Source of the DNA: Wenzhouxiangellaceae bacterium
Lineage (GTDB): Bacteria > Pseudomonadota > Gammaproteobacteria > Xanthomonadales > Wenzhouxiangellaceae
DNA: 41,974 nucleotides
Assembly: GCA_007135395.1 (NCBI GenBank)
Contig: SLIZ01000160.1
Location: forward strand, 1-41,974
Reading direction: 5' to 3'
Part shown: positions 1-7,145 of the stretch, piece by piece
Layout: every line of letters starts with the position of its first letter
How positions within the stretch are numbered: position 1 is the first letter of the stretch
The notes under the pieces: model-generated
What the model saw: the letters and a program-made list of their open reading frames with translations, nothing else
Databases searched by the model: none
Told to the model about the DNA's origin: nothing
Made by a program: the position numbers and the translations under genes

Positions 1-65
1 CAGGTTTCAAACCCGCACCGCCGTGAGGCAAGGTTTGTGTGCCGCAAATTCAGCACAGCCGGAGG

Positions 66-94
66 ATTATATCACTGGCGCACAGGCAGGCCAA
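66..94 (-). promoter_or_regulatory. Sigma-70-type promoter pointing off the left edge
   Basis: On the minus strand a TTGGCC -35 box (4 of 6 matches to consensus) lies exactly 17 bases upstream of a perfect TATAAT -10 box, and transcription would start near base 59. It begins just past the iscA stop codon, so it probably drives the next gene leftwards, outside the window. The roughly 60 bases of leader that remain contain a CAAACC/GGTTTG pairing around a GCC-rich core. That suggests a folded 5' leader, which I cannot assign to a family. Confidence 0.6.
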
Positions 95-102
95 GCATGG
101 AA

Positions 103-456
103 TCAACTCGAGGCGGGCGCCGGCTCCTCGTCGACCGTAAAGCTCTCGCCACATCCGCACTCGTCGGTCACCCGGGGATTGGAAAACCGGAAGCTGCGGG
201 TCAGCCCCTCATCGACGAAATCAATCTCGGTCCCCCTGACAATGGGCAAGCTCTTGCCATCGACCACGACCTTGATGCCCCGGTCTTCGAACACGTGATC
301 CCCCTCGCCAATCTCCCTGGCCAGGCCCACCTCGTAGGCCCAGCCGGAGCAGCCGGTTCGATGGACACCGAAACGAAGGCCGAGTCCACCCTGGTCGTCC
401 ATGAACTGGCGAACCCGGGCAGCGGCATTTTCCGAAAGTCGAATGGACTCGCTCAT
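103..456 (-). CDS. iscA: Iron-sulfur cluster assembly protein, IscA/SufA family
   Basis: A-type iron-sulfur carrier that takes an Fe-S cluster or iron from the assembly scaffold and passes it to apo-proteins in the cytoplasm. At 117 residues it has the usual length. The three family cysteines are present: C36 in TGCSGWAY, and C100 and C102 in the C-terminal CGCGESF. The GESF ending and the GCSGWAY motif favour IscA/SufA over ErpA. An AGGA ribosome-binding site precedes the ATG. It diverges from asnS with about 70 bases between starts, and no other isc or suf gene is in view, so it probably works as a stand-alone carrier. The family is certain; the choice among IscA, SufA and ErpA is inference. 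Confidence 0.9.
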   Translation of the reverse strand: MSESIRLSENAAARVRQFMDDQGGLGLRFGVHRTGCSGWAYEVGLAREIGEGDHVFEDRGIKVVVDGKSLPIVRGTEIDFVDEGLTRSFRFSNPRVTDECGCGESFTVDEEPAPASS

Positions 457-527
457 AAGATTAGTCCTTGGTACTGGCTGTGGTTTATCATCTTGGGGTT
501 TTTACCTCAAACAAAAGATCCCATCCC

Positions 528-1928
528 ATGTCCGTGGCAACAATTCACCAGGCCCTTTCGGGGCAAATCGCTGAAAATTCTAACGTAACCGTCCAGGGCT
601 GGGTAAGAACCCGCCGGGATTCCAAGGCCGGATTCTCCTTCCTGCACGTCAATGACGGTTCCTGCTTCGACAATATACAGGTGGTGGCACCGGCGGACCT
701 GGGCAACTACGAGTCCGAGGTCCGCAAGCTCACCTCCGGCTGCGCGGTTCGCTGCAGCGGCCAACTGGTGGCCTCCCGGGGCCGGGGCCAGGCCTTTGAA
801 ATCCAGGCCGAGTCCGTTGAAGTCGCAGGCTGGGTAGAGGATCCGGACCACTACCCTATCCAGCCCAAGAAGCACAGCTTCGAATTCCTGCGCCAGGTCG
901 CCCACTTGAGACCCCGGACCAATACCTTCGGTGCCATGACCCGGGTGCGCCACGCCACAGCCCGGGCCATCCACGAATACTTCGACCAGGAAGGTTACTA
1001 CTGGGTCAATACGCCGATCATCACCGCCAGCGATGCCGAGGGTGCAGGCCAGTTGTTCCGGGTCTCCACCCTGGACATGATGAACCTGCCCCGGGATGAG
1101 GCCGGCCGCCCGGATTTCTCGAAGGATTTCTTCGGCAAGGAAACCTTCCTGACCGTTTCCGGCCAGCTCAACGTGGAAGCCTTCTGCCTGGCCCTGAGCA
1201 AGGTCTACACCTTCGGGCCCACCTTCCGGGCCGAGAATTCAAATACCGCCCGGCACCTGGCGGAATTCTGGATGGTGGAACCGGAGGTGGCCTTTGCCGA
1301 CCTGGATGATCTGGCCACCCTGGCTGAAAGCTTTCTGAAATTCGTATTCGAACGGGTGCTGGAAACCCGGGCCGATGACATGGCGTTTTTCGCCGGGCAA
1401 ATCGAGCCGTCCGCCATCGACCGGTTACGCCAGGTGGTGGAATCCGATTTTGTCCGTATGGACTACGCCGAGGCGATAAAGATTCTCAAGAATTGTGGGC
1501 AAGACTTTGAATTCAAAGTGGATTGGGGAGTTGATCTCCAGACCGAACACGAGCGATTCCTGACCGAGAAGCATTGCAGGGCACCCGTGGTGGTGATGAA
1601 CTACCCCACCGAGATCAAGGCGTTTTACATGCGCCTCAACGACGGCGGCGAAACCGTGGCGGCACTGGACGTGCTCGCCCCGGGGATCGGCGAGATCATC
1701 GGGGGCAGCCAGCGCGAGGAACGGCTGGATGTACTTACCCGGCGAATGACCGAGCACGATCTGGACCTGGATACCTACGGCTGGTTCCTGGACCTTCGCC
1801 GCTACGGCACCGTCCCCCATGCCGGTTTCGGGCTGGGCTTCGAACGCCTGCTCAACTACATCACCGGAATGGCCAACATCCGGGACGTGATTCCCTATCC
1901 GAGAACACCGGGGAATGCCGCGTTCTAG
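528..1928 (+). CDS. asnS: Asparaginyl-tRNA synthetase
   Basis: Class IIb aminoacyl-tRNA synthetase that charges tRNA-Asn with asparagine using ATP. The N-terminal OB-fold anticodon-binding domain (about residues 15-105, starting [19 protein letters not shown]) is followed by the class II core. Motif 2 is [20 protein letters not shown] and motif 3 is [15 protein letters not shown] near the C terminus. From this ATG the protein is 466 residues, the same length as E. coli AsnS. The frame is open 60 bases further upstream, but those residues do not resemble the family. No strong Shine-Dalgarno sequence precedes the ATG. A free-standing asnS suggests direct Asn-tRNA charging rather than reliance on transamidation. 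Confidence 0.97.
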   Translation: MSVATIHQALSGQIAENSNVTVQGWVRTRRDSKAGFSFLHVNDGSCFDNIQVVAPADLGNYESEVRKLTSGCAVRCSGQLVASRGRGQAFEIQAESVEVAGWVEDPDHYPIQPKKHSFEFLRQVAHLRPRTNTFGAMTRVRHATARAIHEYFDQEGYYWVNTPIITASDAEGAGQLFRVSTLDMMNLPRDEAGRPDFSKDFFGKETFLTVSGQLNVEAFCLALSKVYTFGPTFRAENSNTARHLAEFWMVEPEVAFADLDDLATLAESFLKFVFERVLETRADDMAFFAGQIEPSAIDRLRQVVESDFVRMDYAEAIKILKNCGQDFEFKVDWGVDLQTEHERFLTEKHCRAPVVVMNYPTEIKAFYMRLNDGGETVAALDVLAPGIGEIIGGSQREERLDVLTRRMTEHDLDLDTYGWFLDLRRYGTVPHAGFGLGFERLLNYITGMANIRDVIPYPRTPGNAAF

Positions 1929-1929
1929 C

Positions 1930-1957
1930 GCCACAGCCGGTTTGCCGGTACTGTGGC
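1930..1957. terminator. Hairpin after asnS
   Basis: GCCACAG-CCGG, a TTTG loop, then CCGG-TA-CTGTGGC forms an 11-bp stem with a 2-base bulge, directly behind the asnS stop. No T-run follows, so it would be a weak intrinsic terminator or an mRNA 3'-end stabiliser. It separates asnS from the downstream catabolic operon. Confidence 0.45.
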
Positions 1958-2009
1958 CGGATACTCTGAAAGAACGAACACCGACGACTGAAAACGGAGA
2001 ACGATTTTA

Positions 2010-2795
2010 ATGAACATCGATCTCACCGGAAAACATGCCCTGGTCTGCGGAGCCAGCAGGGGTATAGGGCGGGCCACGGCCGAGGCCCTTGCAGAGCTGG
2101 GCGCCCGGGTCACGGTGGTGGCCCGAAGCCGGGATCAACTGGAAGTGGTTGCCGGTCAGTTGGCCGGCGGTTCCGCCCGGCAGCACCATGCCCTGGCCAC
2201 GGATTTTTCCAGCCCGGAAAAGGCTGCTGCCGATGTGTCGACCCACCTGCAGACCCAACCGGCCCAGATCCTGGTCAACAATGCCGGCGGCCCGCCCCCC
2301 GGACCCATCGCCGAAGCCGAGGCGGAGGCCTTTCTGGCCGGATTCCGGACCCACCTCGTTTGCAACCAGCTCCTTGTCCGGGCCACCCTGCCCGGAATGC
2401 GCGCCGGCGGCTACGGACGCATCCTGAACATCATTTCCACATCCGTCTACGAGCCCATTGTCGGCCTGGGGGTTTCCAACACCGTGCGGGCGGCAGTTGC
2501 CGCCTGGGCCAAGACCCTGTCCCGGGAACTGGCCCCGGAAGGCATTACCGTCAACAACGTGCTGCCCGGATTTACCGCCACCGACCGGCTCGATGGGCTG
2601 ATCCGGGGCCGGGCGGAAAAGGCCGGGGTGCCGGAAGACGAAATTGCAGCCGGCATGCGCGCAAGCGTGCCCATGGGGCGATTTGCGAAACCCGGGGAAG
2701 TCGCAGACGCCCTGGCCTTTCTGGCCTCTCCGGCAGGCTCGTATATCTCCGGGCAGAGCCTGGCCGTCGACGGTGGCCGGCTGCAGTCGATCTGA
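2010..2795 (+). CDS. Divergent SDR-family oxidoreductase of the kynurenine operon
   Basis: 261-residue Rossmann-fold protein of the short-chain dehydrogenase/reductase family. Cofactor motifs are good: GASRGIG at 14-20 and NNAG at 90-93, and it ends with the usual SGQSLAVDGG. The catalytic part is altered. S143 fits the active-site serine, but the YxxxK position reads SNTVR (156-160), so the tyrosine is Ser and the lysine is Arg. This resembles a known BKR-like SDR subgroup with an imperfect tetrad, so the change is probably a lineage feature rather than decay. It is the first gene of a block with 2-aminomuconic semialdehyde dehydrogenase (4-base gap) and 2-aminomuconate deaminase. A role in tryptophan or 2-aminomuconate catabolism is therefore likely, but the substrate is unknown and it may not be a redox enzyme. 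Confidence 0.85.
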   Translation: MNIDLTGKHALVCGASRGIGRATAEALAELGARVTVVARSRDQLEVVAGQLAGGSARQHHALATDFSSPEKAAADVSTHLQTQPAQILVNNAGGPPPGPIAEAEAEAFLAGFRTHLVCNQLLVRATLPGMRAGGYGRILNIISTSVYEPIVGLGVSNTVRAAVAAWAKTLSRELAPEGITVNNVLPGFTATDRLDGLIRGRAEKAGVPEDEIAAGMRASVPMGRFAKPGEVADALAFLASPAGSYISGQSLAVDGGRLQSI

Positions 2796-2799
2796 GACC

Positions 2800-4248
2800 A
2801 TGAGTCGCGACCTTGCCAATCACATCCGGGGTGAAGACCTTCCGCCGGCATCGGGTAACTGGCTGGAAAACCTGGAGCCGGCCACCGGGGCAGTGATCGG
2901 CCGGGTTCCCGATTCCGGCGAAAAAGACATCGCACGAGCGGTGGCGGCGGCCGGGCAGGCGCAGCCGGATTGGGCCGCCCGGCCGGTGGCCGAGCGCGCC
3001 CGACTGCTGGAGGGGCTGGCCGACTACATTGCCGCCCATGCTGACTGGCTCGCCGGGCTGGAATCCGCCGACACGGGCAAACCCCTTGCCCTGGCTCGTG
3101 ACGTGGACATGGCCCGGGCCGAGGCCAATCTGCGGTTTTTTGCAGGCGCAGTGACTCACTGGTCCGGGCAGTCCCACGACATGGGATCGGCCGGATTGAA
3201 CTACAGCCAGACCACGCCGCTGGGCGTGGTGGCCTGCATCACCCCCTGGAACCTGCCCCTCTACCTGTTGACCTGGAAGATCGCCCCGGCGCTTGCCGCA
3301 GGTAACACGGTAGTGGCCAAGCCTTCGGAGCTGACCCCCTCAACGGCCAGCGCCCTTGCCCGGGCGGCAACCGAAACCGGTTTTCCCCCGGGGGTATTCA
3401 ACCTGGTTCACGGCGCCGGCCCCACGGCCGGGCAGGCCCTGGTGGACCATCCGGACATTCGCGGCATTTCCTTTACCGGCGGGACGGTCACCGGACGCAA
3501 CCTGGCCCGAAATGCCGCCGGCCGACTGGTACGCCTTTCACTGGAACTGGGGGGAAAGAATCCGGCCGTAGTCTTCGATGATGCCGACCCGGACAAGGTG
3601 GCTGAAGGCCTGGTACGGGCCGGATTCACCAACCAGGGCCAGGTCTGCCTTTGCAGTTCCCGGATCCTGATCCACGAGTCGATTTACTCTGCCGTCCGCG
3701 ACCGGCTCGCCCAGCGGGTCGGTGACCTGAAAGTCGGTGATCCCCGGTCACCGGATACCGACCAGGGTGCCCTGGTTTCCGCCGCCCACCGGGAAAAGGT
3801 CCTGGGCTATATCGACCAGGCGCGCCGGGACGGCGGTCGAATACTATGTGGTGGCGAGCCGGTGCAACCGCCCGGACGGTGTGAGAACGGCTGGTTTGTC
3901 TCCCCGGCGGTCATCGAGGATCTGCCGGCAGACAGCCGGGTCATCGCCGAGGAAATCTTCGGCCCCGTGGTGACCCTGCAACCGTTTGCCGACGAAGACC
4001 AGGCCATCGAACTGGCCAATCAGACCGAGTACGGCCTGGCCGCCACGGTCTGGACTAAAGACCTGAACCGGGCCCACCGGGTGGCCGGCAGGCTGGAGGC
4101 GGGTATCGTCTGGGTCAATGGCTGGCTGGTTCGGGACCTTCGCACCCCCTTTGGCGGCATGAAAGCCTCCGGGGTCGGCCGGGAGGGAGGTTTTCGCTCA
4201 CTGGAATTCTTTACCGAAACCCGCAACGTGTGCATTGTCTATGACTGA
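2800..4248 (+). CDS. 2-aminomuconic 6-semialdehyde dehydrogenase (ALDH8-like)
   Basis: NAD-dependent aldehyde dehydrogenase, 482 residues, predicted to oxidise 2-aminomuconate 6-semialdehyde to 2-aminomuconate in kynurenine catabolism. It has PWNLPLYLLTWK with the oxyanion Asn at 151, the cofactor segment AAGNTVVAKPSELTPS, FTGGTVTG, the general-base Glu249 in LELGG and the catalytic Cys283 in NQGQVCLCSSR. The CLCSSR context matches the ALDH8A1/AMSDH subgroup (NbaE-like) rather than generic betaine-aldehyde enzymes. The ATG lies 4 bases after the SDR stop; an upstream in-frame extension would run inside the SDR gene and is rejected. The last bases overlap the deaminase gene, giving translational coupling. 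Family certain; substrate inferred from motif plus neighbours. Confidence 0.88.
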   Translation: MSRDLANHIRGEDLPPASGNWLENLEPATGAVIGRVPDSGEKDIARAVAAAGQAQPDWAARPVAERARLLEGLADYIAAHADWLAGLESADTGKPLALARDVDMARAEANLRFFAGAVTHWSGQSHDMGSAGLNYSQTTPLGVVACITPWNLPLYLLTWKIAPALAAGNTVVAKPSELTPSTASALARAATETGFPPGVFNLVHGAGPTAGQALVDHPDIRGISFTGGTVTGRNLARNAAGRLVRLSLELGGKNPAVVFDDADPDKVAEGLVRAGFTNQGQVCLCSSRILIHESIYSAVRDRLAQRVGDLKVGDPRSPDTDQGALVSAAHREKVLGYIDQARRDGGRILCGGEPVQPPGRCENGWFVSPAVIEDLPADSRVIAEEIFGPVVTLQPFADEDQAIELANQTEYGLAATVWTKDLNRAHRVAGRLEAGIVWVNGWLVRDLRTPFGGMKASGVGREGGFRSLEFFTETRNVCIVYD

Positions 4249-4663
4249 CCCGATTGACGCCGGAAAGGCACCGAAACCCGTTGGGGCCTACCCCCATGCC
4301 CGCCGGGTAGGCAACCTGCTGTTTCTGTCCGGGCTTGGACCGAGAATTCCCGGCTCCGATGCCATTCCCGGCAACGAATACGACGATGAAGGCCGCCTGG
4401 TGGCCTGGGATATCGAGGCCCAGACCCGGCAGCTTGTTTCCAACCTCGACCGGGTGCTGGAAGCCGCCGGTGCCGACCGCAGCCACCTGGTGGATATCAC
4501 CGTTTACCTGACGGACATGAAACGGGACTTTTCCCGGTTCAATTCAGTTTACGCGGAATACTTTGCCGAGGCCCGGCCCTGCCGCACCACGCTGGAAATC
4601 GGCGCCCTGCCAACGCCCATTGCCGTGGAATTCAAGTGCATCGCCGCATTCGACGAGGCTTGA
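4241..4663 (+). CDS. RidA-family protein, probable 2-aminomuconate deaminase
   Basis: 140-residue member of the RidA/YjgF/Rid superfamily, which hydrolyse enamines and imines as trimers. The N-terminal GAYPHARRVGNLLFLSGLGP and the extended DIEAQTRQLVSNLDRVLEAAGA helix match the 2-aminomuconate deaminase subgroup (NbaF/AmnD). These remove ammonia from 2-aminomuconate to give 4-oxalocrotonate. The arginine in ARPCRTTLEIGALP fits the substrate-carboxylate ligand of the family. The ATG overlaps the end of the dehydrogenase gene by 8 bases; a TTG two codons upstream is a less likely start. The gene ends 15 bases from the convergent dioxygenase gene. Confidence 0.85.
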   Translation: MTDPIDAGKAPKPVGAYPHARRVGNLLFLSGLGPRIPGSDAIPGNEYDDEGRLVAWDIEAQTRQLVSNLDRVLEAAGADRSHLVDITVYLTDMKRDFSRFNSVYAEYFAEARPCRTTLEIGALPTPIAVEFKCIAAFDEA

Positions 4664-4678
4664 CAGGCAACAGCCGGG

Positions 4679-5182
4679 TCAACCGGCCGGATGAACGGCC
4701 CCGCACCGGTCACAGGTGCGGTTTTCCTCGCTGGACATGAAACGCTCGATCACCGGGGGAAACTGGGTCTCGATGTTCTCCAGGGGAAAATACTCCTCGT
4801 AGAGCTTGTTGTTGCATTCCGGACAGAACCACATCAACCCGTCCATTTCATGGTCCAGCCGTTTGCGCTCGATAACCAGCCCCACGGTATTTTCCATACG
4901 CTGGGGGGAGTGAGGCACCCGGGGTGGCAGAAGGAAGATTTCCCCCTCCCGAATCCGGATGTCCCTGGGGCCGTCGTCTTCCATGACCTTGAGAATCATG
5001 TCGCCTTCGAGCTGGTAGAAAAATTCCGGACCCTCGTCGTGGTGATAATCGGTTCGCTGGTTGGGCCCGCCGACCACCATTACGATGAAATCCCCGTCGT
5101 AGACACACTTGTTGCCAACGGGAGGCTTTAGCAGGCTCCGGTTCTCTTCGATCCAGCCCTTGAAGTCAATCGGTGGAAGCAT
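4679..5182 (-). CDS. nbaC: 3-hydroxyanthranilate 3,4-dioxygenase
   Basis: Opens the ring of 3-hydroxyanthranilate with O2 to give 2-amino-3-carboxymuconate semialdehyde; a cupin-fold Fe(II) enzyme. The protein is 167 residues. Iron ligands H47, E53 and H91 and substrate arginines R43 and R95 fall at a constant offset of four from the characterised Ralstonia enzyme (R47, H51, E57, H95, R99). The C-terminal rubredoxin-like iron site typical of bacterial enzymes is intact: C120/C123 and C157/C160. The ATG has a good AAGGAA ribosome-binding site; in-frame sequence upstream of it is unlike the family. It faces the dehydrogenase/deaminase operon on the opposite strand. The decarboxylase expected to act next (ACMSD) is not in the window. 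Confidence 0.95.
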   Translation of the reverse strand: MLPPIDFKGWIEENRSLLKPPVGNKCVYDGDFIVMVVGGPNQRTDYHHDEGPEFFYQLEGDMILKVMEDDGPRDIRIREGEIFLLPPRVPHSPQRMENTVGLVIERKRLDHEMDGLMWFCPECNNKLYEEYFPLENIETQFPPVIERFMSSEENRTCDRCGAVHPAG

Positions 5183-5266
5183 CGGGAAATTCCTTGTCGT
5201 GGTCACTTGTAACAAGAGATTAAGCCATCCAGGGGAACGGATCAAAGACAGGCTTGAGGAAAGAAG

Positions 5267-5306
5267 TCTGGTTCGGGAATGCCCGATAAAGCAGTCCCGA
5301 ACCAGA
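5267..5306. repeat. Perfect 12-bp inverted repeat
   Basis: TCTGGTTCGGGA and TCCCGAACCAGA are separated by 16 bases, a perfect stem of 12 pairs. It lies 85-125 bases upstream of the nbaC ATG on the nbaC coding strand. It could be an RNA hairpin in the nbaC leader, a terminator without a T-run, or a bipartite operator for a regulator of tryptophan catabolism. The sequence alone cannot separate these. Confidence 0.8.
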
Positions 5307-5612
5307 TAGGGAGGTGAAGGATAAATGGGAGTAACCCTTCAGTTTGGAGCACATCGCCCGACACGGGCAGCTTCCGGGTTTTCTCCAACTGCCGCCAGCC
5401 ATCCAAGGCCACCGGCAGGGTGCTGGCACCGGAGGGCCAGCTGCCCTGTGCAACCAGTCTCTGGTGCAAAGAATCAGACAGGGACGGGGGTAAGAATGTT
5501 CCCGGGTCAAAGGCGGTTTCCGGCTGCGCGTTGGCAGGTCAATGGAGCCCGTTCCATCACCCGCCAGGCGCCCCGTAAATGATTCGGCTGCCGCGGGAAG
5601 GCGGCCACCGGA

Positions 5613-5649
5613 GTACTTGCTGAGGGGTTAAGATGGTGGCCGGGCCACC
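5613..5649. repeat. Competing GGTGGCC/GGCCACC repeats before the antiporter gene
   Basis: GGTGGCC at 5635-5641 can pair with GGCCACC at 5643-5649, with one base between (a near-perfect palindrome), or with a second GGCCACC copy at 5613-5619. The set ends about 18 bases before the antiporter start codon. It could be an operator, or two alternative RNA hairpins that affect translation of the antiporter. Confidence 0.5.
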
Positions 5650-5667
5650 TGCCAGACCTGGAACCGG

Positions 5668-7143
5668 ATGTTTGAAACCGAGCCGATGACCACGGCACTG
5701 CTGTTCAGTGCAGTAGGTCTGTTGCTGATCATCAGTGTTCTTTTTTCCCGCCCGTCCGAGCGGATCGGCATTCCCGTGGTCCTGGTCTTTCTGGTCATCG
5801 GCCTAGTTGCCGGCGCCTACCTGCCCGAAAGCTTTGACGATTTCGAGCTGGCTTTTCGAATCGGCACTGCCGGCCTGGTCCTGATCCTGTTCGACGGGGG
5901 TCTCAACACGCCCCTGGCGACTGCCCGCAAGCACCTGGTCCCGGCATCCCTTCTGGCCACACTTGCGGTAGCCGGAACCGCGGTAATCGTGGCCGGGTTT
6001 GCCTGGTTGCTCGGGCTTGGATGGATCGAGGCGTTACTGCTGGGAGCCATCGTTTCATCCACCGACGCCGCCGCCGTCTTCTCCGCCCTGCGCGGCTCCG
6101 GTGTACAGCTCAAGCAGCGTGTCAGCAGCACGCTCGAGCTCGAGTCGGGCATGAACGACCCCATGGCGGTGATCCTCACCCTGACCCTGACCCATGTCCT
6201 GATCGCCGGCGAGGGTTTCAACCTGCCGGCATTCGGTGGAGAAGTGCTGCTTCAACTGGCCGTGGGCGTACTCGCCGGCATATCCATTGGATTGCTGGGG
6301 CGCACTCTCATGATCCGGGTCCGGGTGCCGGCGGCCGGCCTCTACCCGGTACTGACCGTGGCCCTGGCCCTCCTGGCCTTCGGGCTGCCGACCCTGTTCC
6401 TGGGCTCGGGGTTCCTGGCCGTCTACCTGGCAGCCCTGGTACTCGATGACCAGAAACTGCCCTACCGATCCGGGATCCTCAGGGTCCACGATGCCCTTGC
6501 CTGGCTGGCCCAGATCTCCATGTTCCTGGTTCTCGGCCTGCTTGCCGTTCCCGAGATGCTGCTCCAGTGGGGCTGGCAGGGGCTGCTGATCGCGCTGAGC
6601 CTTGCCCTTGTCGCCCGGCCATTGATGGTCACCCTGTGCCTGCTGCCATTTCGTTTCAGTCCCCGGGAGACCGCCTTTGTCTCCTGGGTCGGATTGCGCG
6701 GTGCAGTCCCCATCCTGCTTGCCACCTATCCGGTGCTGGCCGGATTCGGAGCCGCCCACGAGCTGTTTCACCTGGTCTTTTTCGTCGTCGTGGTCAATGC
6801 CCTCATTCCCGGTGCCACCATTCGCTGGGCAGCCCGGCTTCTGGGTATGGAAGGCGGCACCCTGCCCCGCCCCAGGCCGGTGCTTGAAATCAATGCCATG
6901 GATGCCATGCCGGTTCAGATCCTGTCGTTTCGCCTGGAGCCGGCCGCCCTGGTGACCGGTCAGCCGGCCGGTACTCTGCCCATGCCGGAAGGTGCGGATA
7001 TCCTGCTGATCATCCGGGAAAAGGCGATCATCCCGGTCAGGGATGACACCATCTTGCAACCCGAAGATCACGTACATGTGCTGGTCAATCCGAAGGACAA
7101 GCGCTCGGTGGAATTGCTGTTCGGGCTGCGCGAAGAGGACTGA
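5668..7143 (+). CDS. nhaP2: Potassium/proton antiporter, CPA family (NhaP2/CvrA-like)
   Basis: Inner-membrane K+/H+ (possibly Na+/H+) antiporter that exports cations and takes up protons, adjusting ion content and cell volume. The first ~385 residues form a 12-13 helix transporter domain with the CPA1 signatures GAIVSSTDAAAVFSAL and LELESGMNDPMAV. The final ~80 residues form a cytoplasmic TrkA-C-like regulatory domain (LVTGQPAGTLPMPEGADILL onwards). At 491 residues it is shorter than E. coli NhaP2 (578), mostly at the C-terminal end. A second ATG 18 bases downstream (MTTALLF) aligns equally well with the family start and could be the true one. It ends 2 bases from the convergent mltF-like gene. 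Confidence 0.88.
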   Translation: MFETEPMTTALLFSAVGLLLIISVLFSRPSERIGIPVVLVFLVIGLVAGAYLPESFDDFELAFRIGTAGLVLILFDGGLNTPLATARKHLVPASLLATLAVAGTAVIVAGFAWLLGLGWIEALLLGAIVSSTDAAAVFSALRGSGVQLKQRVSSTLELESGMNDPMAVILTLTLTHVLIAGEGFNLPAFGGEVLLQLAVGVLAGISIGLLGRTLMIRVRVPAAGLYPVLTVALALLAFGLPTLFLGSGFLAVYLAALVLDDQKLPYRSGILRVHDALAWLAQISMFLVLGLLAVPEMLLQWGWQGLLIALSLALVARPLMVTLCLLPFRFSPRETAFVSWVGLRGAVPILLATYPVLAGFGAAHELFHLVFFVVVVNALIPGATIRWAARLLGMEGGTLPRPRPVLEINAMDAMPVQILSFRLEPAALVTGQPAGTLPMPEGADILLIIREKAIIPVRDDTILQPEDHVHVLVNPKDKRSVELLFGLREED

Positions 7144-7145
7144 AG

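Larger units (their letters stand above)
5183..5667. other. 485-base region without an assigned gene
   Basis: It lies between the divergent starts of nbaC and the antiporter and should hold both promoters, but no convincing -35/-10 pair is visible. It contains a perfect 12-bp inverted repeat and a GGTGGCC/GGCCACC set (both listed separately). Two weak coding hints exist. On the minus strand about 5240-5540 reads with coding-like, GC-rich third positions (fragment LPVALDGWRQLEKTRKLPVS), but the only start is a TTG without a ribosome-binding site. On the plus strand an 85-codon frame at 5325-5582 has an excellent GGAGGTGA site 7 bases before its ATG, but its codon use is poor. I call neither a gene. 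Confidence 0.5.

Noticed and set aside
1-102. Possible tRNA or rRNA at the left edge
   Set aside because: No cloverleaf or T-loop GTTCGA-type motif is present; the segment is better explained as promoter plus leader.
2644-2799. N-terminal extension of the aldehyde dehydrogenase into the SDR gene
   Set aside because: The extension is out of frame with, and overlaps, a conserved gene; its residues (Trp/Pro/Arg-rich) are unlike any aldehyde dehydrogenase.
2007-2819. 270-codon minus-strand frame across the SDR gene
   Set aside because: It mirrors the SDR coding sequence; low-complexity Gly/Gln composition and no homology pattern.
5310-5320. Possible anti-Shine-Dalgarno (16S rRNA 3' end-like) sequence on the minus strand
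   Set aside because: The CCTTCACCTCC match is short, and no rRNA sequence flanks it.
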